A DNA stretch of 64,000 nucleotides. It comes from Salinispira pacifica. Its GTDB lineage: Bacteria; Spirochaetota; Spirochaetia; DSM-27196; Salinispiraceae. Numbering within the stretch: the first letter of the stretch is position 1; each line of letters begins with the position of its first letter. The DNA lies in NCBI RefSeq assembly GCF_000507245.1, contig NC_023035.1, positions 695,001 through 759,000 of the forward strand, in the 5' to 3' direction. Made by a program: the position numbers and the translations under genes. The notes below the pieces were generated by a model. That model did no database searches. It saw nothing but the letters and a program-made list of their open reading frames with translations, and was not told where the DNA came from. Of the stretch, positions 25,056 to 33,374 are shown one piece after another.

Positions 25056-27249
25056 GTCCAAACATATCCTGGCGTGTACCATTAGACATAATATTGAAGG
25101 AAGAGTTCGCATTCACTGTAAGGCCCTGGCCTATCTCGATCAGGAATTAAGTGAAGTCACCCAGGCTTTGAAAAACATCAATGGGATTAACACAGTAGCC
25201 ATAACCGCCCTTACTACCAATCTGCTTATTAACTATGATGAAAAGACACTCACTATCTATGAAATCACCGATCATGTCAGCTCCATTATTTCTAAATTTG
25301 CCATAAAGGTCTATAAAGAGGACCGACTGCGCAAAAACCGGGAACAGGTCAGTGAACGAAATCTTAATGAAGAATCACCCCAGGATATTCTAAAACGGAT
25401 CATAATCTCCGGAGTAGCCCTGATCTTCAGCTGGTTTAAAAAGGGTAAGACCGGAGCTCCCGGACCGGAAAATCTGCTCAGCCGCTTTACTAATATCCAA
25501 TCCATTACCAGTCTCTCTCTTTCCGGACCTATTCTCAAGAATGGCCTGATCTCCCTCATCAAAGACGGCCGGCCTAATGCCGATACCCTGAGCTCTACTG
25601 CCATCATTGCCAGCATAGTAACCGGGCGGGCCACCTCGGCACTGATCATCATCCTACTGGCGGAGATAGCAGAATTTCTGACTGCTTATAGCATGGATCG
25701 AACACGAAAGGCTATAAAGACCCTGTTGGAAGTCGGAGAAGACTATGTTTGGAGACTGACAGAAGACGGTACCCAGGTCAGAGTTCCCATTGAGGAACTC
25801 AATGTGGGAGATTCCATTGTAGTGCATACCGGTGAGAAGATTAGTGTGGACGGCCATATAACCGAGGGTAGTGCTGTGATAGATCAGTCTGCCATAACCG
25901 GTGAATATATGCCGGTCAAAAGGAAGAAGGGTGAGGCAGTCTTCTCCGGAACCGTGCTACGCTCCGGTACCATCACAGTTCAGGCCGAACGCTGCGGGGA
26001 TGAAACCGCTGTGGCCCGTATCATCAAGCTGGTAGAAGAGGCCTCACACCGCAAGGCCACCATTCAGGCCTTTGCCGATAAGTTTTCTGCCCAGTTTATC
26101 ATTGTGAATTTCCTCCTGGCCCTCATAGTCTATATGACCACCCGCAGTTCTACCCGGGCTCTTAACATGCTGATTATTGATTACTCCTGTGGAGTGAGGT
26201 TATCTACGGCAACCGCCCTGACTGCATCCATTGCCTCTTCAGCCCGGCAGGGTGTGTTGATCAAGGGTAGTAACTATATAGAACAATTGGCTACCGTAGA
26301 TACTGTGGTCATGGATAAAACCGGAACCGTGACGGAAGGCAAACCGGCGGTAACCACAGTCTACCCTTCACACTCCGCTATAGATAATAAGCAGATCCTT
26401 GAACTGGCTGCTGCCGTAGAGGAAACCTCTTCCCACCCTCTGGCACATGCTATACTTAACCGGGCTAAGAAAGAAAGGTTGAGTATACCACCCCATGACA
26501 AGGCTGAGACTATCATGGCCCGAGGTATTAAGGCTGTGGTTAGGGGTCAGACCATCGCGGTGGGCAGTAAAAGGTTTATGGAGGATCTGAAAATCGACCT
26601 GCACAATGTACTTACTACCGTAAACCGAGTGGCCGCACGGGGGGAAAGTGTAGTATATATCGCTCGCGGTTCTGAGTTAGTAGGTATATTAGGCATACAG
26701 GACAACTTAAAAGACAATGTAAAGAAAAGTGTCAACCGCTTGAGACAGATCGGTATTGATGACATAATATTATTGACTGGAGATGTGGAACAACAGGCGG
26801 AGGCCATCGCAGATAAGATCACAGCAGACCGCTACCATGCCGAGATTCTGCCGGAGGATAAGTCCGAGGTAGTGCTGCAGCTACAGTCTCTGGGCTATCC
26901 GGTGATCATGGTGGGAGATGGTATCAACGATGCTCCTGCTCTGGCCTATGCCGATGTGGGTATCGCCATGGGCAGCACCCGCACCGATGTGGCCATGGAA
27001 GCCGCCGACATCACTATAACCAAAGACAACCCCCTGCTTATTCCTGCCACAATCAAGATGAGTAAGAAAACCATGGCTATTATCAAGCAGAACTTTGGCA
27101 TCGCCATTGGAGTAAATACCCTGGGGCTTATCATGGGGTCCATGGGTATCCTGCCCGTATTCTGGGGAGCTGTGCTGCATAATACCACTACCATCGCAGT
27201 AGTGGCCAATTCAGCCCGAATGTTTTTCAATGATATGGAGAAGAAATGA
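25036..27249 (+). CDS. P1B-like P-type ATPase with Tyr-Ser-Cys in place of CPC
   Basis: The 737-residue protein starts with an HMA2-like domain (NIEGRVRIHC ...), then carries the P-type ATPase core: TGE of the actuator domain (288-290), phosphorylation motif DKTGT with Asp427, an SSHP motif near residue 474, and GDGIND (627-632). The membrane metal motif, CPC or SPC in typical P1B pumps, reads DYSCG (Tyr383-Ser384-Cys385), with one Cys only. The first transmembrane pair appears reduced and the hinge region is short. It is clearly a cation or substrate pump of the inner membrane, but the unusual motif means the cargo cannot be inferred. The two start codons at 25036 and 25039 are equivalent. 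Confidence 0.85.
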   Translation: MMQYGTESKHILACTIRHNIEGRVRIHCKALAYLDQELSEVTQALKNINGINTVAITALTTNLLINYDEKTLTIYEITDHVSSIISKFAIKVYKEDRLRKNREQVSERNLNEESPQDILKRIIISGVALIFSWFKKGKTGAPGPENLLSRFTNIQSITSLSLSGPILKNGLISLIKDGRPNADTLSSTAIIASIVTGRATSALIIILLAEIAEFLTAYSMDRTRKAIKTLLEVGEDYVWRLTEDGTQVRVPIEELNVGDSIVVHTGEKISVDGHITEGSAVIDQSAITGEYMPVKRKKGEAVFSGTVLRSGTITVQAERCGDETAVARIIKLVEEASHRKATIQAFADKFSAQFIIVNFLLALIVYMTTRSSTRALNMLIIDYSCGVRLSTATALTASIASSARQGVLIKGSNYIEQLATVDTVVMDKTGTVTEGKPAVTTVYPSHSAIDNKQILELAAAVEETSSHPLAHAILNRAKKERLSIPPHDKAETIMARGIKAVVRGQTIAVGSKRFMEDLKIDLHNVLTTVNRVAARGESVVYIARGSELVGILGIQDNLKDNVKKSVNRLRQIGIDDIILLTGDVEQQAEAIADKITADRYHAEILPEDKSEVVLQLQSLGYPVIMVGDGINDAPALAYADVGIAMGSTRTDVAMEAADITITKDNPLLIPATIKMSKKTMAIIKQNFGIAIGVNTLGLIMGSMGILPVFWGAVLHNTTTIAVVANSARMFFNDMEKK

Positions 27250-28073
27250 ATCGAAAAATACATTTATCCATCATGCACTCCTTGCCCGGCCGAATTCGGA
27301 TTAGACTGTCCAACCAACTCCGTTCCCTTAAAGAGTTCAACCAGAAGCTCAAGCTGCACCCTGGTCTGGGTAACATCCGATACAGTGATGTTTCTCAGAC
27401 CCTAACAGTAGAACTGGATGAGAGCGTTATTACACAGGCCGAATTACTATTGAGGATTGCCTTGATTCTCTCTATAGAGCAGGGAATGAAACCGGTTAGT
27501 ATTTCTTTTCAGGAGGAACGGGAGGAAATCGACAGTGCCGGATACTTCTCCGGATTTATATTAACCGCCGCTCTCATATCCCGTCTCATCCCGGGAATCC
27601 GGGGTATTCGTCCTGCCCTGGAATTGCTGGCCAGTGGATCTACTGCCTATTCAGTACTGAAACACGGATTGGAAGAAGTGAGAGAAAAGGGCAGTTTCGA
27701 CCCGGAAGTGATTTCAGTATTCTATCTGCTCACCGCCATGGCCCGAGGTAAAGGGGTCAATGCCGCCGCCCTGACCTGGGCTACCTCTTTTGGACGTCAC
27801 CTGGTTAAACCCCTGCCCGAACAGATCAATCTCAAACTAACCAAAAGTCAGGATGAGGACAATTACGAAATAGAAATCGATAATCATAACCAGCAGAATT
27901 TCCTGTCATTGGGGCTGCGTACTTTACCAGCCATGGTATTTGATATGCTTACCGGGGGCATGGTGGGTAAGGAAACCCTGATCAAACAGATTAAGCATGT
28001 TTCAGAACAGCACCATAGTATTATTGAAGGTTTGACAGACCTCAAAAAGGGATTTACATTAAAGATACAATAA
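27246..28073 (+). CDS. HMA2-like domain membrane protein (fourth gene)
   Basis: The start overlaps the ATPase stop by ATGA. The 275-residue product begins IHLSIMHSLPGRIRIRL, a fourth HMA2-like domain ending LTVELDESVITQ. Weakly hydrophobic segments follow (FSGFILTAALISRLIPG, VISVFYLLTAMARG), then a cytoplasmic-looking tail. The central part resembles the N-terminal membrane region preceding the actuator domain in P1B ATPases. It could be a split-off or duplicated N-terminal module. It has no Cys pair. Confidence 0.7.
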   Translation: MNRKIHLSIMHSLPGRIRIRLSNQLRSLKEFNQKLKLHPGLGNIRYSDVSQTLTVELDESVITQAELLLRIALILSIEQGMKPVSISFQEEREEIDSAGYFSGFILTAALISRLIPGIRGIRPALELLASGSTAYSVLKHGLEEVREKGSFDPEVISVFYLLTAMARGKGVNAAALTWATSFGRHLVKPLPEQINLKLTKSQDEDNYEIEIDNHNQQNFLSLGLRTLPAMVFDMLTGGMVGKETLIKQIKHVSEQHHSIIEGLTDLKKGFTLKIQ

Positions 28074-28092
28074 AAAAGAGCGAGTAAATAAC

Positions 28093-28353
28093 ATGAAAAG
28101 AGAACACATCATCGGATTTATTGCCGGAGTTGGCGCTGCAGCCTTGGGTATTTATCTCTACCAGAACAATCAGGATAAGGTCCACGACTTTCTGGAAAAA
28201 CAGGGCATCAATCTACCCCGACTGGGTGGGTCTAAGGACTCACGTTCCATGACTCTGGAGCAGCTGGTGCTGGAAAAAGAGCATCTGGAAGATATAATAG
28301 CTGAAAAGGAACTGGAATTAAAGGAAAGTAAGAAAACTACTTCCAAGAAGTAG
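28093..28353 (+). CDS. Small single-span protein with a Glu/Lys-rich tail
   Basis: The 86-residue product begins MKREHIIGFIAGVGAAALGIYLY, a single N-terminal membrane segment with glycine spacing, followed by a soluble tail. The tail is charged and helical (LEQLVLEKEHLEDIIAEKEL), a probable short coiled coil, and ends in Lys-rich sequence. It lies 19 bp after the fourth HMA2 gene on the same strand, so it is likely the last gene of the operon and a small accessory subunit. No family is recognised. Confidence 0.65.
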   Translation: MKREHIIGFIAGVGAAALGIYLYQNNQDKVHDFLEKQGINLPRLGGSKDSRSMTLEQLVLEKEHLEDIIAEKELELKESKKTTSKK

Positions 28354-28399
28354 GCAGGATAACTGTGGGGACCACTCTGCCCCAGGTTTTGGAATTGGC

Positions 28400-28543
28400 T
28401 TATTTCAATGAAAACTCGGCCTGGACCCCATAGAGTTTGTGCTTCTTGTAAGTTTTAGCGGCCAGGGTCTTACCTGTGGCCCCCACTTCTACTGCATCGT
28501 CATAGGCGATATAAATGGTATTATCATTAAAGACCACTTTATT
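28400..28543 (-). pseudogene. C-terminal fragment of an unknown gene
   Basis: On the minus strand 47 codons read VFNDNTIYIAYDD, VEVGATGKTLAAKTY and KLYGVQAEFSLK before a TAA at 28400-28402. The alternating pattern looks like the last strands of a beta protein. An upstream stop at 28544-28546 and the absence of a start suggest a gene tail left by rearrangement. The family is not recognised. Confidence 0.4.
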
Positions 28544-28590
28544 TTAGCATGCTTATACATGATTATCCTCTTTATATATGGATTTATGAC

Positions 28591-28674
28591 CTATAACGAA
28601 ATGGATATGCGCCGGGTGCTAACGTGCTCGCTTATGCGCCGGGCCTGAGCCTGGCGACATGAGCGAAGTTATGT
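28591..28674 (+). repeat. Long imperfect palindrome with attC-like ends (site B)
   Basis: An 84-bp structure opens CTATAAC and closes GTTATGT, the same end sequence as site A (22141-22217). It contains a strong inner stem (GCGCCGGGTGC... / ...TTATGCGCCGGG). It lies about 240 bp after the last HMA2-operon gene and in front of a second IS91-type remnant. It could be an integron recombination site or a repeat tied to IS91 elements. Confidence 0.35.
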
Positions 28675-28839
28675 GACGTGGATGTCGTACCGCCCTGTCG
28701 TACCTATTTTAGTACCTTTCCTCCTCTCTGGCAAATATTTTTCTTATTTCTACCGTTCTTGACACCATCGGCTCCTGTCCATCCGTGGACCCGCCGATGA
28801 TAACGCGGTCCGTGCGTGTCTCATTCTCCAACTCTCAGC

Positions 28840-29221
28840 GATTAAGGAGGATGTGCGAAATGAAACACAGATCCTTAAGGGGCAATACCAACCACGAAGT
28901 GGGAATATCCTGCAAACCATTCTGACTGATCATATAGATGCTTTCCCCCGCACCAAAAGTACAGAAAGCTAAGTGGTAAAAGCTGACTTCAGGCACACAA
29001 TTACATCCATACCATCCAAATGGGTTTGGTGCGGGGATGTGGTGACTACTCCCTGGGAATGGCAAGAATCAAGTGTAGTAACGATGACTGCGGTTATGAG
29101 TATTTCCGACCATTCTCCTGCAAGCAATGGTATCTCTGCCCCTCTTGTCATCAGAAACGACTACTCCTTTTCTCTGAGCGAATGACCCAGGAGACCCTAC
29201 TGAAATTGCCTCACCGCCAGT
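28840..29221 (+). pseudogene. IS91-family transposase, truncated N-terminal remnant
   Basis: Pieces in different frames read GNILQTILTDHIDAF, then CGDYSLGMARIKCSNDDCG, YEYFRPFSCK and WYLCPSCHQKR, the zinc-binding start of IS91 transposases and similar to the gene at 22278. An internal stop and frame change lie near 28970. Homology ends abruptly in LPHRQFE at about 29221, exactly where the HsdM-like frame begins, so this marks a rearrangement joint. Confidence 0.75.
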
Positions 29222-30202
29222 TTGAAGGATGTTACCCGGGGCGATTACCGGCAGATCAGAGATGACTATTTTGCGGCACAGCGGCTGTTGTTTCTGGGAT
29301 TTCTCAAGGATGGAAATCTGACTACGCCAATAGAGGTTGCAGATATTCTTCAGAGGATACTTCAGGTTCAACCCGGTGAATCTGTTCTGGATCCCTTCAT
29401 GGGGGGCGGTGAATTGCTTCTGCGGTCCGCCTCTGAAGCCCGGCAGCTGTCGGGTCAGGATAAGGAGCTTCTCATGGTGACACTGGCTTCGGTGAATGCC
29501 CTGGTTTCCAATAAGACGGTGGAAGTGCGGGAGGCGGATTCATTGATGAAGCCTCTTCCCGGCAAGGCGGATGTGGTACTCAGCCATATTCCATTCACAC
29601 CCCGGTTCTCCATGTCCGGAGATCCTCCCGCATATATGAAATTCGGTATGCCGGGAAGCAACGGCGGCAGCTACTATTATTTATCGATGATGCTTCACCG
29701 GATGAACCGGCGGGGTGCAGCCCTGGTTACCGAAGGCGATCTTATTCGGGGAGGAGGGGAGGCTGATATTCGGCGGCGGCTGATCGAAGAAGGCCTTATT
29801 GATGCGGTAATTGCACTGCCGCCGGGTATTTATGAGGGCAGTTCCATCGGATCAAGTATTCTGTTGTTCTCAAAGGAACGTACAACGGATTCTATTCAAT
29901 TTATTGATGCCCGGGGACTGTTTCAAAAAATCCGTGGAGGGGTGCGTCTTTCAGAGGACGGGCTTAATAGAATAGACAGGCTGTATACCAAGCAGCTCGT
30001 TGAACCGGGATTCAGCTGTTATGTGAAGCCCAACGAGGTGATGGATGAAAATGCCGTACTGACAGTTCAACGTTACACTGCCGTACAGGAAAAGCGAGAC
30101 CGGGGCGACATAGCTCAGCTTGAATCAAGAATGAAGCAGTTGGAGGAACAGATGGATACACAGCGGAGCGAAGTTAACCGGCTGATCACAAAAACCTTTT
30201 AG
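29222..30202 (+). CDS. Degenerate HsdM-like N6-adenine methyltransferase, probably 5'-truncated
   Basis: The 326-residue product resembles the catalytic half of type I methylases. It has LTTPIEVADILQRIL, an SAM-binding motif I-like segment DPFMGGGE (Asp57), a conserved GMPGSNGGSYYYLSM block and IALPPGIYEGSSIGSSILLF. Catalytic motif IV, normally NPPF, is His-Ile-Pro-Phe (122-125), so methylation is doubtful. The N-terminal HsdM helical domain is missing and the frame begins (TTG at 29222) at the joint with an IS91 remnant. This supports truncation. The C-terminus is a coiled coil (LESRMKQLEEQMD). Two unknown genes follow on the same strand. Confidence 0.65.
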   Translation: MKDVTRGDYRQIRDDYFAAQRLLFLGFLKDGNLTTPIEVADILQRILQVQPGESVLDPFMGGGELLLRSASEARQLSGQDKELLMVTLASVNALVSNKTVEVREADSLMKPLPGKADVVLSHIPFTPRFSMSGDPPAYMKFGMPGSNGGSYYYLSMMLHRMNRRGAALVTEGDLIRGGGEADIRRRLIEEGLIDAVIALPPGIYEGSSIGSSILLFSKERTTDSIQFIDARGLFQKIRGGVRLSEDGLNRIDRLYTKQLVEPGFSCYVKPNEVMDENAVLTVQRYTAVQEKRDRGDIAQLESRMKQLEEQMDTQRSEVNRLITKTF

Positions 30203-30372
30203 CCTGTAATTAAAATTGGAAAACTCGACCTCCTTCTCTCTTGGCAGTTTTCCCCCTCCGGCGGGGCGGGTCGGCTATGCCATGCCCCGCCGGTTTTACA
30301 TCAGGTTCAGCCCTCCAGCTGTGAGGTGGAGTGGAGGAAAATATCAGCATATACCAAATATCAGGAGAAAAA

Positions 30373-31014
30373 ATGGAACAACATCACTACGGACAGGAAC
30401 GCACACTAGCCATGCGGATCTTTACCGGAGAAGGCGCACGGAATGTAAGCATGCAGGATATCCTGGACTGGATGGATATGGAGCATAAGCAAAAGGAGCT
30501 AATGTGCGCGCCCCGGGGCAATCGCCTTGATCTCCTTATCCGGATGTATGTGCAGGATCACTACACGGAGATCGTCGCATGCAATGTGCGGATGATACCA
30601 CGTGAGGCGGAAGAGCAACAGCTGGCGGAAATGTATATGGAGCGTCTGCATCTGATTCCCGGAAATTACAAAGAAAGAATGTATAACCGCCTGTCCCATT
30701 TCGAATGTCTGAAAAGACTGCGGAATTGTGAATATCGGGAGCAGAGGGAAAGTTTTGCCATGCTTACAGAGCTGGCAATATCGGCCAGAAGTGTGCAGCA
30801 GCTTGCCGACCTCTTCGGGTTCTCAGAAAGTTGGAAGAGAAGTTGTGAGAGAATACTTCAAAATAAAACCAGCGAAGGCGGCCGTAAGCATCTGCTTAAA
30901 GAGATCGAGAGAATTGACCCCACACTGTTCTGCGGAGCATTGGAAGGGGAGGATCAGACAGTTTCCGGGGAGGCTGGAGTCGTGGGCGAAGGAGATTTTC
31001 ATGGCAATACTTAA
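30373..31014 (+). CDS. Hypothetical helical protein, partner of the HsdM-like gene
   Basis: The ATG at 30373 has a good ribosome site (AGGAG, spacing 6) and gives 213 residues. The protein is soluble and mostly helical and charged, with MEHKQKELMCAPRGNRLDLL in the first third. A possible helix-turn-helix lies at about 135-155 (SARSVQQLADLFGFSESW). No known family is recognised. The last 14 bp overlap the next gene. The pair lies 170 bp after the HsdM-like gene, so a functional link is plausible but unproven. Confidence 0.65.
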   Translation: MEQHHYGQERTLAMRIFTGEGARNVSMQDILDWMDMEHKQKELMCAPRGNRLDLLIRMYVQDHYTEIVACNVRMIPREAEEQQLAEMYMERLHLIPGNYKERMYNRLSHFECLKRLRNCEYREQRESFAMLTELAISARSVQQLADLFGFSESWKRSCERILQNKTSEGGRKHLLKEIERIDPTLFCGALEGEDQTVSGEAGVVGEGDFHGNT

Positions 31015-31675
31015 AAGCAGAATAATGGAGCTGGAATTATGCTATATCGGCTACACCCACGATTGGGTGGAGTATGAATGTTCTTTCAGAGTGAACGGGG
31101 AGCCCATAGTGAGAGATGAAATTCTTTTCAGAGATAACGAATCCTGGGGCCGTCAGCGCCGCAATTACTGCAAGGCACAGGATTATCAATATGACCATTT
31201 CATACCTATGTTCCGAAGGGTTTTGAGAACAGAAGAGGTAGATTATCACATTACAATGGACCCCGACCTGGGCATCCAGGTGTTTCCTGAAGGCACCTTC
31301 CCGATTTTCAGGCCTAATGCAAAGAAAATCATCCGCGGCGAAAAGCTGCAGAGAGAGCATGATGAGAGAAAGAGGCGAAAGGATGCGGGTGAACAATTCC
31401 CCGATGATACATTCGCTGTCATAGTCTTCATCGACGCTTTCGCGTTTAATGGAGCGGGGAGGTACCATAGAAGCGGTATTTGGGAAAATTTGTTTGTCTC
31501 CCGGACGACCCTGGAAAGGTTCGTTGATGAGCTTGAAGAAGAATATCTGCAGATGTGTAAAGAAAATGGTATAGAACCGTTTACCGAACCTGAAGAACCC
31601 CAGCATCCGACCGTGGTACACATCGATCCTGAAGCTGACGATTACCCGGAGAATCTTGATAATCTGTTTGATTGA
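31001..31675 (+). CDS. Hypothetical protein, overlapping partner
   Basis: The ATG at 31001 follows AAGGAG by 6 bases and gives 224 residues. An open frame upstream of it is probably not used. The product is soluble, aromatic-rich and acidic at the C-terminus, for example YIGYTHDWVEYECSFRVNG, FAVIVFIDAFAFNGAG and a Pro/Glu-rich tail. The pattern of strands at the start and end suggests an alpha/beta fold. The start overlaps the 30373-31014 gene by 14 bp, so the two proteins are made together. No function can be assigned. Confidence 0.68.
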   Translation: MAILKSRIMELELCYIGYTHDWVEYECSFRVNGEPIVRDEILFRDNESWGRQRRNYCKAQDYQYDHFIPMFRRVLRTEEVDYHITMDPDLGIQVFPEGTFPIFRPNAKKIIRGEKLQREHDERKRRKDAGEQFPDDTFAVIVFIDAFAFNGAGRYHRSGIWENLFVSRTTLERFVDELEEEYLQMCKENGIEPFTEPEEPQHPTVVHIDPEADDYPENLDNLFD

Positions 31676-31935
31676 CGCCGTATTGGCGTAAAGATGTATA
31701 CGCTGTGCTCTTCAGCTTCCAGCTGGGTATGTTGAATACGAAATGCGTGAATCAACATTTGCCCGATCCATACGGGAGGATTGCATGAACTCCGCCCCCT
31801 GCTTCACCGGAGAAAATATCTTTGGAGAGGATGGGGGCATATTAGGGAAGGTTGGCGATTTTCTGAGGAAGAAGTGTTTGTCCGGGTAAATACATAGTGA
31901 AAAGTTCAATAAAAATACTAAAACGGAGAAGTCCA
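31676..31935. other. Non-coding interval
   Basis: About 260 bp between the overlapping pair and the small membrane protein gene. I see no convincing ORF, RNA or terminator. Confidence 0.3.
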
Positions 31936-32169
31936 ATGCAAAAAAGGACAGTCCATGCATTGCGAAAGGGAAATGCAGGCTTGGGTATTATATACATAGT
32001 GATTACAGCAGTGCTGATTGTTCTCAGATTACTCGGCTACTTTGATACCACCTGGTTAAAGTCTGTTGTTTTTATACCCCACCTGTTGTTTGGTCTGCAG
32101 TGGTTCTATCTCAATCCACTATTTATGTCAGATGAGAAAGTGAGAAAAGTTTATAAAATAGATGAATAA
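31936..32169 (+). CDS. Small two-span membrane protein
   Basis: The ATG at 31936 is preceded by CGGAGAAG and gives 77 residues. After a basic start (MQKRTVHALRKG) come two hydrophobic segments, LGIIYIVITAVLIVLRLLGYF and WLKSVVFIPHLLFGLQWFYL, and a charged cytoplasmic tail ending VRKVYKIDE. A two-span inner-membrane protein is likely. No family is recognised. It stands alone between the unknown pair and the toxin gene. Confidence 0.55.
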   Translation: MQKRTVHALRKGNAGLGIIYIVITAVLIVLRLLGYFDTTWLKSVVFIPHLLFGLQWFYLNPLFMSDEKVRKVYKIDE

Positions 32170-32236
32170 TACTGAAACTGCAGCAGCCCAATAGAGGGTG
32201 TCAGAAAAACACAGTTAATAAGACACTCCCAAGCTT

Positions 32237-32656
32237 CTACCCCTCAACCTCTGTATTCGCAGGGAAACAAACAACCCCTTCATGGGAGGCAAGCTTTCTC
32301 AGCTTTTTATCGTAGGTGAGCAAGTACCCCGAGTATTTTTTCGCAAGCTCCAGATACACCCATTCATATGTACTGTGCCCGGATGCAATGGAGTGTGCCA
32401 ATGCCCGGCTCATGAGGTCGGAGTCATGGGGATGTACCTGATCCACAAATGTATATCCAACCTGTAGAAGTTCAGTTACTTTGCGCTCCACATTTCTCCC
32501 AAACACCCCCATGCTCTCATATTTTCGAAGTACATTCGCTGCCTCAGGGAAGATGAGCTCAGGGGCGATGATGTGATTTTTTACAATGAGCTCTTTGTCG
32601 GACTTCTGGCCCATCAAAGCATATATCAATGCATTTGCATCCATCACAACCGTCAT
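32237..32656 (-). CDS. vapC: PIN-domain toxin (VapC-like ribonuclease)
   Basis: The 139-residue protein begins MTVVMDANALIYALMG with the first PIN acidic residue Asp6. It keeps the later acidic positions around ELIFPEAANVL (Glu), SGHSTYEWVYLEL (Glu) and LLTYDKKLRKLA (Asp). VapC toxins are Mg-dependent ribonucleases that cut tRNA or rRNA. The start overlaps the stop of an antitoxin remnant by ATGA. The antitoxin's main part has been removed by IS copy 4, so either the toxin is silent or another antitoxin controls it. Confidence 0.85.
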   Translation of the reverse strand: MTVVMDANALIYALMGQKSDKELIVKNHIIAPELIFPEAANVLRKYESMGVFGRNVERKVTELLQVGYTFVDQVHPHDSDLMSRALAHSIASGHSTYEWVYLELAKKYSGYLLTYDKKLRKLASHEGVVCFPANTEVEG

Positions 32657-32693
32657 CGATCTCTATCCTCGCGAACCAGCTCCTCAGGGACGG
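32653..32693 (-). pseudogene. C-terminal remnant of the VapB-like antitoxin gene
   Basis: On the minus strand the last 13 codons read SVPEELVREDRDR, then TGA, which overlaps the toxin ATG. Upstream sequence is IS copy 4 DNA. Linear, charged C-termini of this kind are usual for VapB-type antitoxins, but too little is left to prove a family. Confidence 0.55.
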
Positions 32694-33343
32694 AATATGA
32701 AAACAAAGATCATCGAATGTCAGGCCGGATCGTGAGCATATCCCAACCCCATATTCGCCCCATAGTCAGGGGAAAAGCCGGTACCCCGGTTGAGTTCGGC
32801 ATGAAGATTTCATCCGCCAATATTGACGGGTACATGTTTATCGATCGCTGTTCATGGGATCCATACAACGAGTCTGGTGATTTAGTCATGCAGGCTGAAA
32901 AGTACAGGCACAGATATGGTGTGTATCCGGAATCAATACACGCCGATCAGATTTACCGCACCAGGGGCAACCGGAATTGGTGCAAGGAACGGGGAATCAG
33001 ATTATCCGGTCCGCCGCTTGGTCGTCCACCGAAAGATCGTGGAGAAAATCGAGAACGAAAGAAACAGACCCGTCAGGATGAGTTGGATAGAATCGCCGTA
33101 GAAGGGACATTTGGCAGAGCAAAACGGCGGTACTCAATGGGTCGATTAATGACAAAGCTTGCTGAGACCAGTGAAACGCAGGTGGCCATGATCATGCTGG
33201 TGATGAACCTGGAAAAGATTCGCATGGATCTTTTTTGCGTCTTTATCATAGCTATACGGCGCAGCCGAAAAATTCCGAAGTCTCATTTCCCCGTAGTATT
33301 GGGGTATGGTAATATGGCAACATAGGGTTTTTTCAGGAGGCCC
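32694..33343 (+). mobile_element. 3' remnant of an IS5/IS1182-type element (copy 4)
   Basis: About 650 bp match the last part of the transposase gene (from the region MYESKDHRISGR to VVLGYGNMA) and end in the intact right repeat GGTTTTTTCAGGAGGCCC. The nucleotide sequence is closest to copy 3 in its first half (IDGYMFIDRCSWD) and resembles copy 1/2 near the end. The left portion is absent and replaced by the toxin-antitoxin remnant. The open frame starting at 32573 is an accidental fusion. Confidence 0.85.
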
Positions 33344-33374
33344 TAAGTAATATCAATTTTGAAAAGGATATTGC

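Noticed and set aside
32573-32693. A start region for the copy 4 transposase frame
   Set aside because: These codons run antisense through the vapC gene, and the fusion is an accident of the IS remnant's frame.
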